NCBI RefSeq assembly: GCF_007595705.1
Contig: NZ_NISY01000003.1
Location: 496,001-560,000, forward strand
Direction of reading: 5' to 3'
Origin: Streptomyces sp. SAJ15
GTDB lineage: Bacteria > Actinomycetota > Actinomycetes > Streptomycetales > Streptomycetaceae
DNA: 64,000 nucleotides
In this document: piece by piece, positions 8,687 through 16,503 of the stretch
Position numbering within the stretch: the first letter of the stretch is position 1
Layout: each line of letters begins with the position of its first letter
Made by a program: the position numbers and the translations under genes
Notes under the pieces: model-generated
Told to the model about the DNA's origin: nothing
What the model saw: the letters and a program-made list of their open reading frames with translations, nothing else
Databases searched by the model: none

Positions 8687-9637
8687 ATGCCAGCTGTGAC
8701 CGTTGACAACCCGTTGACCCTCCCGCGCGTGGCGGCGCCGGCGGAGGGTCGGCAGCGCCCGGTGCTCGGTGTCGCCACCGCGCCCGGCGGATTCGAGGGG
8801 GAGGGCTTCCCCGTCCGCCGCGCCTTCGCGGGCATCGACTACAAGCACCTCGACCCGTTCATCATGATGGACCAGATGGGCGAGGTGGACTACGCGGCCG
8901 GGGAGCCGAAGGGCACGCCCTGGCACCCCCACCGCGGCTTCGAGACCGTCACCTACATCATGGACGGCACCTTCGTGCACCGGGACTCGCACGGGGGCGG
9001 CGGTGTGATCACCGACGGTGACACCCAGTGGATGACCGCGGGCTCCGGCCTGCTGCACATCGAGACCCCACCCGAGGCGCTCGTCCTGAGCGGCGGCCTC
9101 TTCCACGGCCTCCAGCTGTGGGTGAACCTGCCGCGCAAGGACAAGATGATCGCGCCGAAGTACCAGGACATCCGGGGCGGCAGCGTCAAGCTGCTCTCCT
9201 CGGCCGACGGCGGCGCGCTGATCCGGCTGATCGCCGGCGACATCGGGGGTCACCAGGGGCCGGGGGCCACCCACACCCCCATCACCATGACCCACCTGTC
9301 GGTGAGCCCGGGTGCCGAGGTCGTGCTGCCCTGGCGCGCCGACTTCAACGCCCTGGCGTACGGCCTGGCCGGCAGCGGCCTCGCCGGTGCGGAGGGTCGC
9401 CCCTTCCGGATGGGCCAGGCCGTCGTCTTCGGCGCCGGCGACACGCTCACCCTGCGCGCCGACCGCACCCAGGACTCCCGCTCGGCCAACTTCGAGGTCG
9501 TCCTGCTCGGCGGGCTCCCCATCCGCGAGCCGATGATGCACTACGGCCCGTTCGTGATGAACACCCACGCCGAGCTGGCCCAGGCCGTCGAGGACTTCCA
9601 GGCCGGCCGCCTGGGCACGATCCCGGCCGACGCCTGA
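8687..9637 (+). CDS. Pirin family bicupin protein
   Basis: A 316-residue pirin. The N-terminal cupin holds the metal site HPHRGFETVTYIMDGTFVHRDS and later GSGLLHIE, which together supply the His3-Glu set of pirins. The C-terminal cupin covers about residues 180–290. Several bacterial pirins have quercetin 2,3-dioxygenase activity or act as redox-linked regulators, so the precise role is open. ATG 8687 is chosen over GTG 8684 because GGAGG at 8677–8681 then has 5-nt spacing. The palindrome directly upstream implies repression by a MarR-like or similar regulator. It is probably a single-gene unit, closed by hairpins at 9701–9806. Confidence 0.9.
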   Translation: MPAVTVDNPLTLPRVAAPAEGRQRPVLGVATAPGGFEGEGFPVRRAFAGIDYKHLDPFIMMDQMGEVDYAAGEPKGTPWHPHRGFETVTYIMDGTFVHRDSHGGGGVITDGDTQWMTAGSGLLHIETPPEALVLSGGLFHGLQLWVNLPRKDKMIAPKYQDIRGGSVKLLSSADGGALIRLIAGDIGGHQGPGATHTPITMTHLSVSPGAEVVLPWRADFNALAYGLAGSGLAGAEGRPFRMGQAVVFGAGDTLTLRADRTQDSRSANFEVVLLGGLPIREPMMHYGPFVMNTHAELAQAVEDFQAGRLGTIPADA

Positions 9638-10053
9638 GCCCTCCGGGCCGGGCCCCTTCTGGCCCACCGGTCCGAGACCCCGGCGCCCGTCTTCCCCACC
9701 CACCCGCCCCCTCCCGGGGCGGGTGCCCCGGGCGTCGGTCCGCAGTCGGCCCCGGCTCGAGGCGCCACCTCTTTCCCACCCACCCGCCCCCTTCGGGGGG
9801 CGAGTGGCATCCCGGCCCCGGGCCGGCCCCGGACGCGCCGCGCGGTTCCTGCACCTGCCGCGCGGCGCCCGCCGCCCCCGGCTGTCGACGTTGTCGGACC
9901 GGAGGCGTACGTCAACCGTCTTCCAGCGCAAGCCGATTGAGGGGGCCGGCGGCGTGTCCGACCGGCGAACGTGTTGACGCGGTCATGATGGACATGGCCC
10001 CGTCACCCCCCATAAGATGATCTTGTACGTCATCGAATTCCACGGGGGAAATC
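9638..10053. other. Intergenic region with duplicated terminator hairpin
   Basis: I see no gene here. It carries two related hairpins, described separately, and the leader of the small secreted protein. Confidence 0.6.
9701..9806 (+). terminator. Two copies of a CACCCGCCCC hairpin
   Basis: The first hairpin is at 9701–9725 (10-bp perfect stem CACCCGCCCC/GGGGCGGGTG). The second, at 9781–9806, has the same left arm and one mismatch. Both are preceded by a similar CCCACC run, so this is a local duplication of a terminator after the pirin gene. Confidence 0.6.
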
Positions 10054-10419
10054 ATGCGCATAGCGAAGAAGGTCGTGACGGCCGTCGCCGCACTCGGTCT
10101 GGCCGGAGCCGGCCTGGTCGTCGGTGCCGGCACGGCTGCCGCCGGCACCAACGGCCAGCAGATCCGCCTCACCGACGCGTCGAGCACCATCATGTCGATG
10201 CGGGTCAGCGGACCGGCCCACAATGGTCAGTGGTCTTCGGGGTGCTTCAACCGCTCCGGTATGACCATCCTGACGTCCGGCTGGTGGTGGAAGGGCGACG
10301 TCCGCGTCGAGTACTACCACGGTTACGGCTGCACCAACTACTGGTCCGCTGACGATGTCCATGTGCCCGCCGACCAGGGCAAGGAGAACTGGGTCTACCT
10401 GTACAAGCACGACGACTAG
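10054..10419 (+). CDS. Small secreted protein, unknown function
   Basis: A 121-residue precursor. Residues 1–30 form a Sec signal peptide (MRIAKKVV, hydrophobic AVAALGLAGAGLVVGAG, then TAAA-G cleavage). The mature part of about 90 residues is rich in Trp, Tyr and Gly, with SGWWWKGDVRVEYYHGYG, and has two Cys (SSGCFNRS and YGCTNYW) that could form a disulfide. The ATG follows GGGGGA. I do not recognise a family. The compact beta-rich composition with a single possible disulfide resembles small secreted streptomycete proteins, including inhibitor- or lectin-like ones, but nothing specific can be assigned. It is monocistronic and ends at a strong terminator. Confidence 0.75.
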   Translation: MRIAKKVVTAVAALGLAGAGLVVGAGTAAAGTNGQQIRLTDASSTIMSMRVSGPAHNGQWSSGCFNRSGMTILTSGWWWKGDVRVEYYHGYGCTNYWSADDVHVPADQGKENWVYLYKHDD

Positions 10420-10508
10420 TCGAGCCAGGCCCGGACCGGGCGTCGCCGCCATCGGCGCGACCCGGCCCGGGGTCCGACGGACTCACGGCGGAGACGTGCT
10501 CCGCCACC

Positions 10509-10546
10509 CGCGCTGCGCCCCGCCCTGTCTGGCGGGGCGCAGTGCG
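10509..10546. terminator. Bidirectional terminator
   Basis: Arms 10509–10524 and 10531–10546 pair over 16 bp (one G·T) with a 6-nt loop. It sits between the secreted-protein gene and the convergent minus-strand gene whose stop is at 10547. Confidence 0.75.
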
Positions 10547-10951
10547 TTAGGGGTTCTCATGTCGCGCCCCTGAAGAGGGCGGTCGGGGAGCGTGTGGCGC
10601 CACCGTCCAGGTGATCTTCCCGCCGTCCGCGTAGACGGAGATGCCGTACGGCTCGCCGCGTTGCAGTTGTGACAGCGCCGTGCGGTGCCCGTCGCCGTCG
10701 GCCCAGGAGAGGACGTGGCGGCGTTTCTGCGGGGGCAGGGCGGGCGCGGCGGCGCGGAGGGCCACGCGGATCCAGTCGATGGCTTCGGCCGGGGTCCTGG
10801 CTCGCTTCTGCGCGGTGGTGCGGTGGGTGATTCCCGAGGGCCCCGGTTTGGCGACGACACATGTGCAGAGGACGCCGGGGCCCGCAGTGGCGGGGATGTT
10901 GAAGAGGGATGCGGCCCCGAGTGTGCTGAGCGGTAGGGGTTGGGTGGGCAT
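10547..10951 (-). CDS. Conserved hypothetical protein
   Basis: A 134-residue protein with no signal peptide or membrane segment. The N-terminal 40 residues are hydrophobic and mixed (LGAASLFNIPATAGPGVLCTCVVAKPG). The middle is basic and helical (TPAEAIDWIRVALRAAAPAL). The end is Pro-rich. The coding frame is supported by codon bias and by GGAG upstream of the ATG. It lies next to the XRE/DUF397 group, a common location for small unassigned streptomycete proteins, but a terminator at 11136–11165 separates them. I do not recognise the family. Confidence 0.6.
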   Translation of the reverse strand: MPTQPLPLSTLGAASLFNIPATAGPGVLCTCVVAKPGPSGITHRTTAQKRARTPAEAIDWIRVALRAAAPALPPQKRRHVLSWADGDGHRTALSQLQRGEPYGISVYADGGKITWTVAPHAPRPPSSGARHENP

Positions 10952-11135
10952 GGCGGCTCCGGATCCTTGACGCGTGGGGCGTCCCGGCGGGGGGCGAGTG
11001 CGGTGAGCAGCCCGAACGCGGGCACGGCGGTGGCGGGCTGCGCGCCCCGGCCGGTTACGTGCCGCAGCCGTAGCGTCACGTAATGCTAAGTGGCAAGCGT
11101 GCTACGGGGCATGGTTGTCGCTTGATTAAAGGCAA

Positions 11136-11165
11136 CAGCCCCTCGCCGCCGGAGGCGAGGGGCTG
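11136..11165 (-). terminator. Terminator of XRE–DUF397 operon
   Basis: CAGCCCCTCGCC (11136–11147) pairs perfectly with 11154–11165 over 12 bp around a 6-nt loop, just after the DUF397 stop. Confidence 0.75.
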
Positions 11166-11182
11166 TGGTGCAGGTGGGAGTG

Positions 11183-11386
11183 TCAGCCGCCGACGAGGTG
11201 GTCGAACTCTCCCGCCTTCACTCCGCTGATGAACGCGTCAAGCTTGCTTCGGGTGGTGGTGATGACGGCTCGCGGGTCGTCGCTCTCGCGGATCAGGATG
11301 GCGTCTGACGTCTGCGCGAGCTCTATGCACTGTTCACCTCCGCCCCCGGAGAAAGAGGACCTCTGCCACTGGATGTCAGCGCTCAT
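11183..11386 (-). CDS. DUF397 protein
   Basis: A 67-residue protein with the DUF397 pattern: WQRSSFSGGGGEQCIELA near the start, then ILIRESDDPRAVITTTRSKLDAFISGVKAGEFD. The family is small, cytosolic and almost always encoded right after an XRE/DUF5753 regulator, with which it is thought to act as a regulatory partner (established by WhiJ/AbaA-type loci). The ATG is 11 bp after the XRE stop, so the two form one operon. A HATPase gene diverges on the far side of the regulator. Confidence 0.9.
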   Translation of the reverse strand: MSADIQWQRSSFSGGGGEQCIELAQTSDAILIRESDDPRAVITTTRSKLDAFISGVKAGEFDHLVGG

Positions 11387-11397
11387 TCTTCGGCTTC

Positions 11398-12252
11398 TCA
11401 CAGTTCTCGTGCGACATGATGGATGAATTGCCGAGACTCTTGGGGATCGAGCGACACTCGGTGCGTGAAATCCAACAGCGCCCGATACTTGTTGAGTTCG
11501 GCGACAGCGTCGAGGAAGCGACCGCCGAACGGCGTGTCGATCTGCACGGTGTCCAGTTGCGGGACGACGCCGCCCGCATAGAGCACGGTCTGAGTCGCCT
11601 CGACGAACTCTTCCGCGGTGAACGGGATGACGCGCAGGGTGACACATGGCCACTCGGACACCTCCATGAGGAATTCGAGCTGTGTCCGCATCACCTTGCG
11701 GCCACCGATGCGCATCCGCAGTGCGGCCTCGTGGATGGTGGCTTCGAAAGCCGGTGGAGCGGTGCGCTCGAAGATCCGGCGACGCTTCATGCGGTGCTCG
11801 ACACGCGCCTCGACCTCGTCGTCCGGAAGTGCCGGGATGACGCCGGCGAAGAGCGCTCGGGCGTAGTCCTCCGTCTGGAAAACGCCGGGGAACGTCACGG
11901 ATTGCAGGTAGCGCAGGTGGGTGGCGTGGTGTTCCAGCTCGGCGATGTCGAGGAATCCGGGCGAGAGGACTCCTCGGTACTCGTCCCACCAGAACTGCCC
12001 GCGACGCTCGCGGGCGATGGTGCACAGAGCGTCGATCAGCCCGGCGTCGTCGCAGGAGTAGAAGGTCGCGAGGCGGCGGATCCGCTCCTCGCTGACGCCC
12101 ACTCGCCCGGCTTCTATATGGCTGATCTTGGCCTGGTCGATCGACAGGAGTCCGGCTGCCTCGCGAGCGGCCATGCCCGCGCTCTCTCGCAGCTTCCGCA
12201 GCTCGGCGCCGAGTCGCGCCTGGCGCGCGGTCGGATGGTCTCTCGGTGGCAT
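11398..12252 (-). CDS. XRE-family regulator with DUF5753
   Basis: A 284-residue DNA-binding protein. The helix-turn-helix covers about residues 12–68 (LGAELRKLRESAGMAAREAAGLLSIDQAKISHIE is its core, split across two helices). The C-terminal DUF5753 covers 95–284 (FLDIAELEHHATHLRYLQ, PGVFQTEDYARALF, EATQTVLYAGG and the VAELNKYRALLDF helix). The ATG at 12252 is preceded by GGAAGGTG. This belongs to the WhiJ-like regulators, which work with a DUF397 partner and often with an adjacent anti-sigma-like ATPase. Both are present here. Regulated genes are not identifiable. Confidence 0.9.
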   Translation of the reverse strand: MPPRDHPTARQARLGAELRKLRESAGMAAREAAGLLSIDQAKISHIEAGRVGVSEERIRRLATFYSCDDAGLIDALCTIARERRGQFWWDEYRGVLSPGFLDIAELEHHATHLRYLQSVTFPGVFQTEDYARALFAGVIPALPDDEVEARVEHRMKRRRIFERTAPPAFEATIHEAALRMRIGGRKVMRTQLEFLMEVSEWPCVTLRVIPFTAEEFVEATQTVLYAGGVVPQLDTVQIDTPFGGRFLDAVAELNKYRALLDFTHRVSLDPQESRQFIHHVAREL

Positions 12253-12498
12253 GTCACCTTCCTCTGTCTGCCCAGAGTCTGCCGGGTATCCATCCGGCGG
12301 TCCACCCGTTCGTATGGGACTTTGGGGGCACCCTTGCTCCGGGGCATGTATGTCCCTATGGTCACCCAAGAGTGCGGCGCGGCACGCCGGCAACTCCACG
12401 GCACCGCCGACCCGTTGGACACCCCCGGGTCGGCGACGCCACGGCGGCGAGCCGTCCGCAAACCCAGGCAGCGACAGTCCGCGTTGGGAGACCACGAC

Positions 12499-12954
12499 AT
12501 GACGATGGCCTTGACCGCTTCCGTACCGCCGCCCGGCCGTCCGCCCGAGAACTACAGCTTCACCGGGCCCAACACACCCGCCCTCGCCGGCCTGGCGCGC
12601 TGGTTCCTCAGGGATCTGCTGCTGGCCACCGGCCACCGGAACTCCCAGCTCGTCTCCGTGGCGCAGCTGTGCGTGTCCGAAGTGGTCACCAACGCCCACC
12701 GGCACACCCGGGCGCCCCTGGTCACCGTCTCCGTCACGGTCACGGACCGTCAGGTGACCGTGCACGTGCACGACGACAGCACCGCCCTCCCCGTGGCGAG
12801 AGCCCTGTCCTCGAAAGCGGAACGCGGGCGCGGGCTGCGCATCCTGGACGCCTTCGCCGCCGACTGGGGGACCGACCTCTACGGCGGCCGGCAGCCGCAA
12901 TCCAAGTCCGTCTGGTTCCGGCTGGACGACGACGGGAGACACGACGCCCCCTGA
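12499..12954 (+). CDS. RsbW-like HATPase, probable anti-sigma/regulatory kinase
   Basis: A 151-residue GHKL ATPase. The N box VAQLCVSEVVTNAHRHT and the G1/G2 region (VHDDST, then RGRGLRILDAFAADWG) are clear. Such single-domain proteins either phosphorylate anti-sigma antagonists or act as modulators paired with XRE/DUF397 regulators in streptomycetes. ATG 12499 is chosen because GGGAG lies 9–13 nt upstream. An in-frame ATG at 12345 would add a poorly conserved Arg-rich leader. It is divergent from the XRE gene, and the 246-bp gap must hold both promoters. Confidence 0.85.
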   Translation: MTMALTASVPPPGRPPENYSFTGPNTPALAGLARWFLRDLLLATGHRNSQLVSVAQLCVSEVVTNAHRHTRAPLVTVSVTVTDRQVTVHVHDDSTALPVARALSSKAERGRGLRILDAFAADWGTDLYGGRQPQSKSVWFRLDDDGRHDAP

Positions 12955-13057
12955 GAAGGTGATGGGGCGTCACCCCGCCGGGTCCTGTGAGCGGGCGCCC
13001 CCGGCGAGCCCGTGGTGGGCTGGGTGGGTGGCCATCGGAGAGTCAGGGGAGCGTGCC

Positions 13058-14206
13058 TTGCTGCCGCGCGTCGCGCGGCGGGTCGCCGCGTGGTGTGGGG
13101 TGCTGCTGCTGGTCGCCGGGGTGGGGGCGGTGGGGCTGTGGCTGTGCTGGCACCTGAAGGCGGCCGTCACGCCCGTGCTGCTCGCGGTGCTCGGCACCGG
13201 GCTGCTCGCGCCGCTGCACCGGCGGCTGATCCGGGTGGGGGTGCAGCGCTCGCTGGCCGCCGGGCTGACCTGTCTGGTGCTGGTCGCGGTGGTCGGCGGC
13301 GCCGGATACATCGTGGTCAGCGCCCTGCTGGAGAGCGGTGACCAGATCGTCAGCTCGATCAAGCAGGTCGCCACCCGGTTCCGGGAGCACTTCGGCATCG
13401 CCGGCAACTCGCTCGGCGACATGGCCTCCAACCTCCGGGAGCTGGGGCGCAAGTACGGCGGCAAGGCGGCGACCGGGCTGCTGGCCGGCATCAGCGTCGT
13501 CGGCGAGATGCTGGCCATCTCGGTGCTGGCGCTGCTGCTGACCTTCTTCTTCCTGCGCGACGGCGACCGGGTGGTCGGCGCCCTGCACGAGCTGGCCCCC
13601 GGCGGGCGCGGGCCCCACCTGGAGGCGATGGGCAGGCGGGCCTTCCAGGCGGTCGAGGGCTTCATGCGCGGCACCACGCTCATCGCGCTGATCGACGCCA
13701 CCCTCATCACCATCGGGCTGCTGATCCTGAGCGTGCCGGGCGCGGTGGGGCTGGGCGCGCTGGTCTTCGTGGGCGCCTACATCCCGTACCTCGGCGCCTT
13801 CCTCTCCGGCGCCGTCGCCGTGCTGGTGGCGCTCGCCGACGGCGGCATCGTCACCGCGCTGTGGGCGCTGGGCGTGGTGGTGGCGGTCCAGGTGATCGAG
13901 GGTCATGTGCTCCAGCCGGTGATCCAGAGCCGCACGGTCCAGATGCATCCCGCCATCGTCATGATCACCATCACGGCGGGTGCCAGCGTCGCCGGCATCC
14001 TGGGGATGCTGCTCGCGGTGCCGCTCACGGCCGCCGCCTTCGGCATCCTCTCCGAGCTGCGGGCCGGCTACTCGGCCGCCGCGGCCGCCGGCTCGCCCCG
14101 CCCCGGAGGCTCCGGGGACGTTCCCGGCCCCGACTCCGGTTCCGACGCCGTCGAGCGCTCCCCCGACGACCCCGGTCCGGTCGACGGTCCGGACTCGGCC
14201 TCGTAG
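13058..14206 (+). CDS. AI-2E/TqsA-type membrane permease
   Basis: An integral membrane protein of about 382 residues with eight predicted helices. It has the family's hallmark blocks: a first helix pair (GVLLLVAGVGAVGLWL and VTPVLLAVLGTGLLAPLHRRL), an amphipathic lumenal stretch of about 60 residues (SLGDMASNLRELG), VLALLLTFFFLRDGDR, and the C-terminal GAYIPYLGAFLSG and VIEGHVLQPVIQSRTVQMHP. Substrates of most members are unknown, and several act as ion/proton antiporters. The start is uncertain: TTG 13058 has GGGGAG at good spacing, GTG 13028 and ATG 12962 are also in frame. The last 46 residues are a Pro/Gly/Asp-rich tail whose DNA overlaps the convergent phosphatase gene. Confidence 0.8.
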   Translation: MLPRVARRVAAWCGVLLLVAGVGAVGLWLCWHLKAAVTPVLLAVLGTGLLAPLHRRLIRVGVQRSLAAGLTCLVLVAVVGGAGYIVVSALLESGDQIVSSIKQVATRFREHFGIAGNSLGDMASNLRELGRKYGGKAATGLLAGISVVGEMLAISVLALLLTFFFLRDGDRVVGALHELAPGGRGPHLEAMGRRAFQAVEGFMRGTTLIALIDATLITIGLLILSVPGAVGLGALVFVGAYIPYLGAFLSGAVAVLVALADGGIVTALWALGVVVAVQVIEGHVLQPVIQSRTVQMHPAIVMITITAGASVAGILGMLLAVPLTAAAFGILSELRAGYSAAAAAGSPRPGGSGDVPGPDSGSDAVERSPDDPGPVDGPDSAS

Positions 14207-16296
14207 AGCTCGAACCAGATGCACTTGCCCGCGCCCCGCGGGTCCACGCCCCAGGAGTCGGCCAGCATCTCCATCAGCAGCAGGCCGCGCCCGGAGGAGG
14301 CCAGCTCGCCCGGGTGGCGGCGGTGCGGCAGCTCGTCGCTGCCGTCGGCGACGTCGACGCGCAGCCGTCGGGTGCCCTGCCTGCCGCTGACCTCGGCGAC
14401 GATGAGCGCGTCGCCGTCGGTGTGCACCAGCACATTGGTGATCATCTCGGAGAGCATCAGCACGCCGGACTCGATCTGCTCGGGGTCCGACCAGTCGTGC
14501 AGCATCTCGCGGAGCTGGTGCCGGGAGCTGGCGATGCGCTCCGGCTCGGCCTGGGCGACGGTGACCGCGGTGCGGCGGACCGGGGCGGTGCCGGGGCCGA
14601 CCACGCAGACCTCGGAGTCCCGGCTGACCAGCAGCAGCGCGATGTCGTCCTCGCGGCGGTCGGCGAGCGGGCCGGTGGTGTGGTGCGAGGAGGGGCCGTG
14701 GACGGCCTGCACCAGGGCGTCGGCGAGCGCCTCCAGGTCCTCGCCGGGGCTGTCCTGGAGCTGCCCCCGCTCCTCGCAGACGGAGCGGATCCGCTCCCAG
14801 CCGGACTCCAGGTCGTGGCCGCCGGTCTCCAGCAGGCCGTCGGTGCACATCAGCAGCGTCTCGCCGGGGTCCAGCAGGATGCGGGTGGTGGGGTAGTCGC
14901 TGTCGGGGTTGACGCCCAGCGGCAGCCCGCCGGCGGTGGGTCGGGTGACCAGGGTGCCGTCGGCGAGCCGCACGGCGGGGTCGCAGTGGCCCGCGCGGGC
15001 GATGTCGAGCGTTCCGGCGACCGGGTCCACCTCGGCGTAGAGGCAGGTGGCGAAGCGCGGGTCGGCGATCTCCTCGTGGCCGTCGCCGTCGATCAGTCCG
15101 TACAGGAAGCGGGAGGCGCGGGAGAGCACGGCGTCGGGGTGGTGGCCCTCGGCCGCGTAGGCGCGCAGCGCGATCCGCAGCTGGCCCATGAGCCCCGCCG
15201 CCCGTACGTCATGGCCCTGGACGTCCCCGATGACCAGCGCGGTACGGCCGGAGGGCAGCGGGATCACGTCGTACCAGTCGCCGCCGACCTGGAGTCCGCC
15301 GCCGGTCGGGATGTACCGGGCGGCCACCGTCAGACCGGGGATGTCGGGCTTGCGGGCGGGCAGCATGGACCGCTGGAGGCCGTCCGCCAGCTCCCGCTCG
15401 GTCTCCTGGAGGGAGGCGCGGGAGAGCGCCTGGGCGAGCATCCGGGCGACGGTGGTGAGCACCGAGCGCTCGTCGGGGGAGAAGCTGACCGGGCTGTCGA
15501 AGGTCGCCACCCAGGCGCCGATGGTGCGTCCGGCGGCGATCAGCGGCAGATAGGCCCAGGACTGGCGCCGGTACGGGGCGATGATCGGCCAGGCGGTCGG
15601 GTAGCGCTTGCGGTAGCTGTCGGGGGACGGCAGATAGATCGCCCGGCCGGTGCGTATCACCTCCGCCGCCGGGTAGGCGGCGTCCAGGCTCAGGTCCGTG
15701 AAGGCCCGCTCGTTGCCGAGGTCGTGGCCGTGCTGCCCGATGATGTGGATGCGGTCGCCCTCCAGGCTGAAGACGGCCAGCCCCGAGGGCTCGAAGCCGG
15801 GCATCGACAGGCCGGCGGCCACCCGCAGCACCTCCGCGGTGGACCGGGCCTCGGCCAGCGCCCGCCCGGCGTCCAGCAGGAACGCCTCTCGGCTGCGCCG
15901 CCAGTCGCCGGTGATCGCGGGGCCGGCGGTGGCGGTGGTGCCCGGCTGCGGCTCGACGACCTCCTGAATGGTGCCGATCAGCTCGAAGTCCCCCGAGGTG
16001 CGGACCGGGCGGGTGCGGCTGCGCACCGTGCGCAGCACCTTCCCCTGCTCGTCCACGATCCGCACCCGGGCCTCGGCCAGGGTGCCCTCGGCGACGGCGA
16101 GCCGCACGATCCCCATGACCTCGACCCAGTCCACCGGGTGGAAGCGGGCCCGGGCGGCGGCCTCGGTGAGCGTCGTGGGCTCGGCGGGCAGCCCCATGAG
16201 CCGGGCCGCCTCGGCGTCGAGGTTGACCGTGCGCGAGGCATTGACCCAGCGCCAGAGGCCCGTCGCGATGGCCGCCAGGAGATCCTCGGTGTGCAT
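14068..16296 (-). CDS. PAS–GAF–SpoIIE phosphatase with C-terminal HATPase
   Basis: A 742-residue cytosolic signalling protein. A PAS-like fold covers about residues 1–110. A GAF domain covers 145–295, with FEPSGLAVFSLEGD and SWAYLPLIAAGRTIGAWV. The PPM/SpoIIE phosphatase covers 325–535 (VGGDWYDVIPL, VIGDVQGHDVRAAGLMGQLR, ARAGHCDP, LLMCTDGLLE, REDDIALLL). An RsbW-like HATPase covers about 570–700 (LMLSEMITNVLVHTDGD, SGRGLLLMEMLADSWGVD). Such proteins control anti-anti-sigma switches, with the two output domains antagonising each other. The ATG at 16296 starts directly with the PAS-like segment. The Ser/Gly/Pro-rich tail overlaps the end of the permease gene by 139 bp on the opposite strand. 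Confidence 0.9.
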   Translation of the reverse strand: MHTEDLLAAIATGLWRWVNASRTVNLDAEAARLMGLPAEPTTLTEAAARARFHPVDWVEVMGIVRLAVAEGTLAEARVRIVDEQGKVLRTVRSRTRPVRTSGDFELIGTIQEVVEPQPGTTATAGPAITGDWRRSREAFLLDAGRALAEARSTAEVLRVAAGLSMPGFEPSGLAVFSLEGDRIHIIGQHGHDLGNERAFTDLSLDAAYPAAEVIRTGRAIYLPSPDSYRKRYPTAWPIIAPYRRQSWAYLPLIAAGRTIGAWVATFDSPVSFSPDERSVLTTVARMLAQALSRASLQETERELADGLQRSMLPARKPDIPGLTVAARYIPTGGGLQVGGDWYDVIPLPSGRTALVIGDVQGHDVRAAGLMGQLRIALRAYAAEGHHPDAVLSRASRFLYGLIDGDGHEEIADPRFATCLYAEVDPVAGTLDIARAGHCDPAVRLADGTLVTRPTAGGLPLGVNPDSDYPTTRILLDPGETLLMCTDGLLETGGHDLESGWERIRSVCEERGQLQDSPGEDLEALADALVQAVHGPSSHHTTGPLADRREDDIALLLVSRDSEVCVVGPGTAPVRRTAVTVAQAEPERIASSRHQLREMLHDWSDPEQIESGVLMLSEMITNVLVHTDGDALIVAEVSGRQGTRRLRVDVADGSDELPHRRHPGELASSGRGLLLMEMLADSWGVDPRGAGKCIWFELYEAESGPSTGPGSSGERSTASEPESGPGTSPEPPGRGEPAAAAAE

Positions 16297-16503
16297 TGCA
16301 CCACCTTAGGGGGATTTGCTACGGGCTTACCAGTGAACGCCGTGACGCCGGTACCCTTGCGGGTGGCCTCCTGCGTGGTATGTACCGCCCACTGTGATCC
16401 ACCGTGATTCAACGTTCAAGATTCACCGTAGATCACCGCCCGTGGCGGCACGGCCCCAGTGCCCGACCAGACGACGTGCCCGACCAGACGACTTGGATGA
16501 ACG

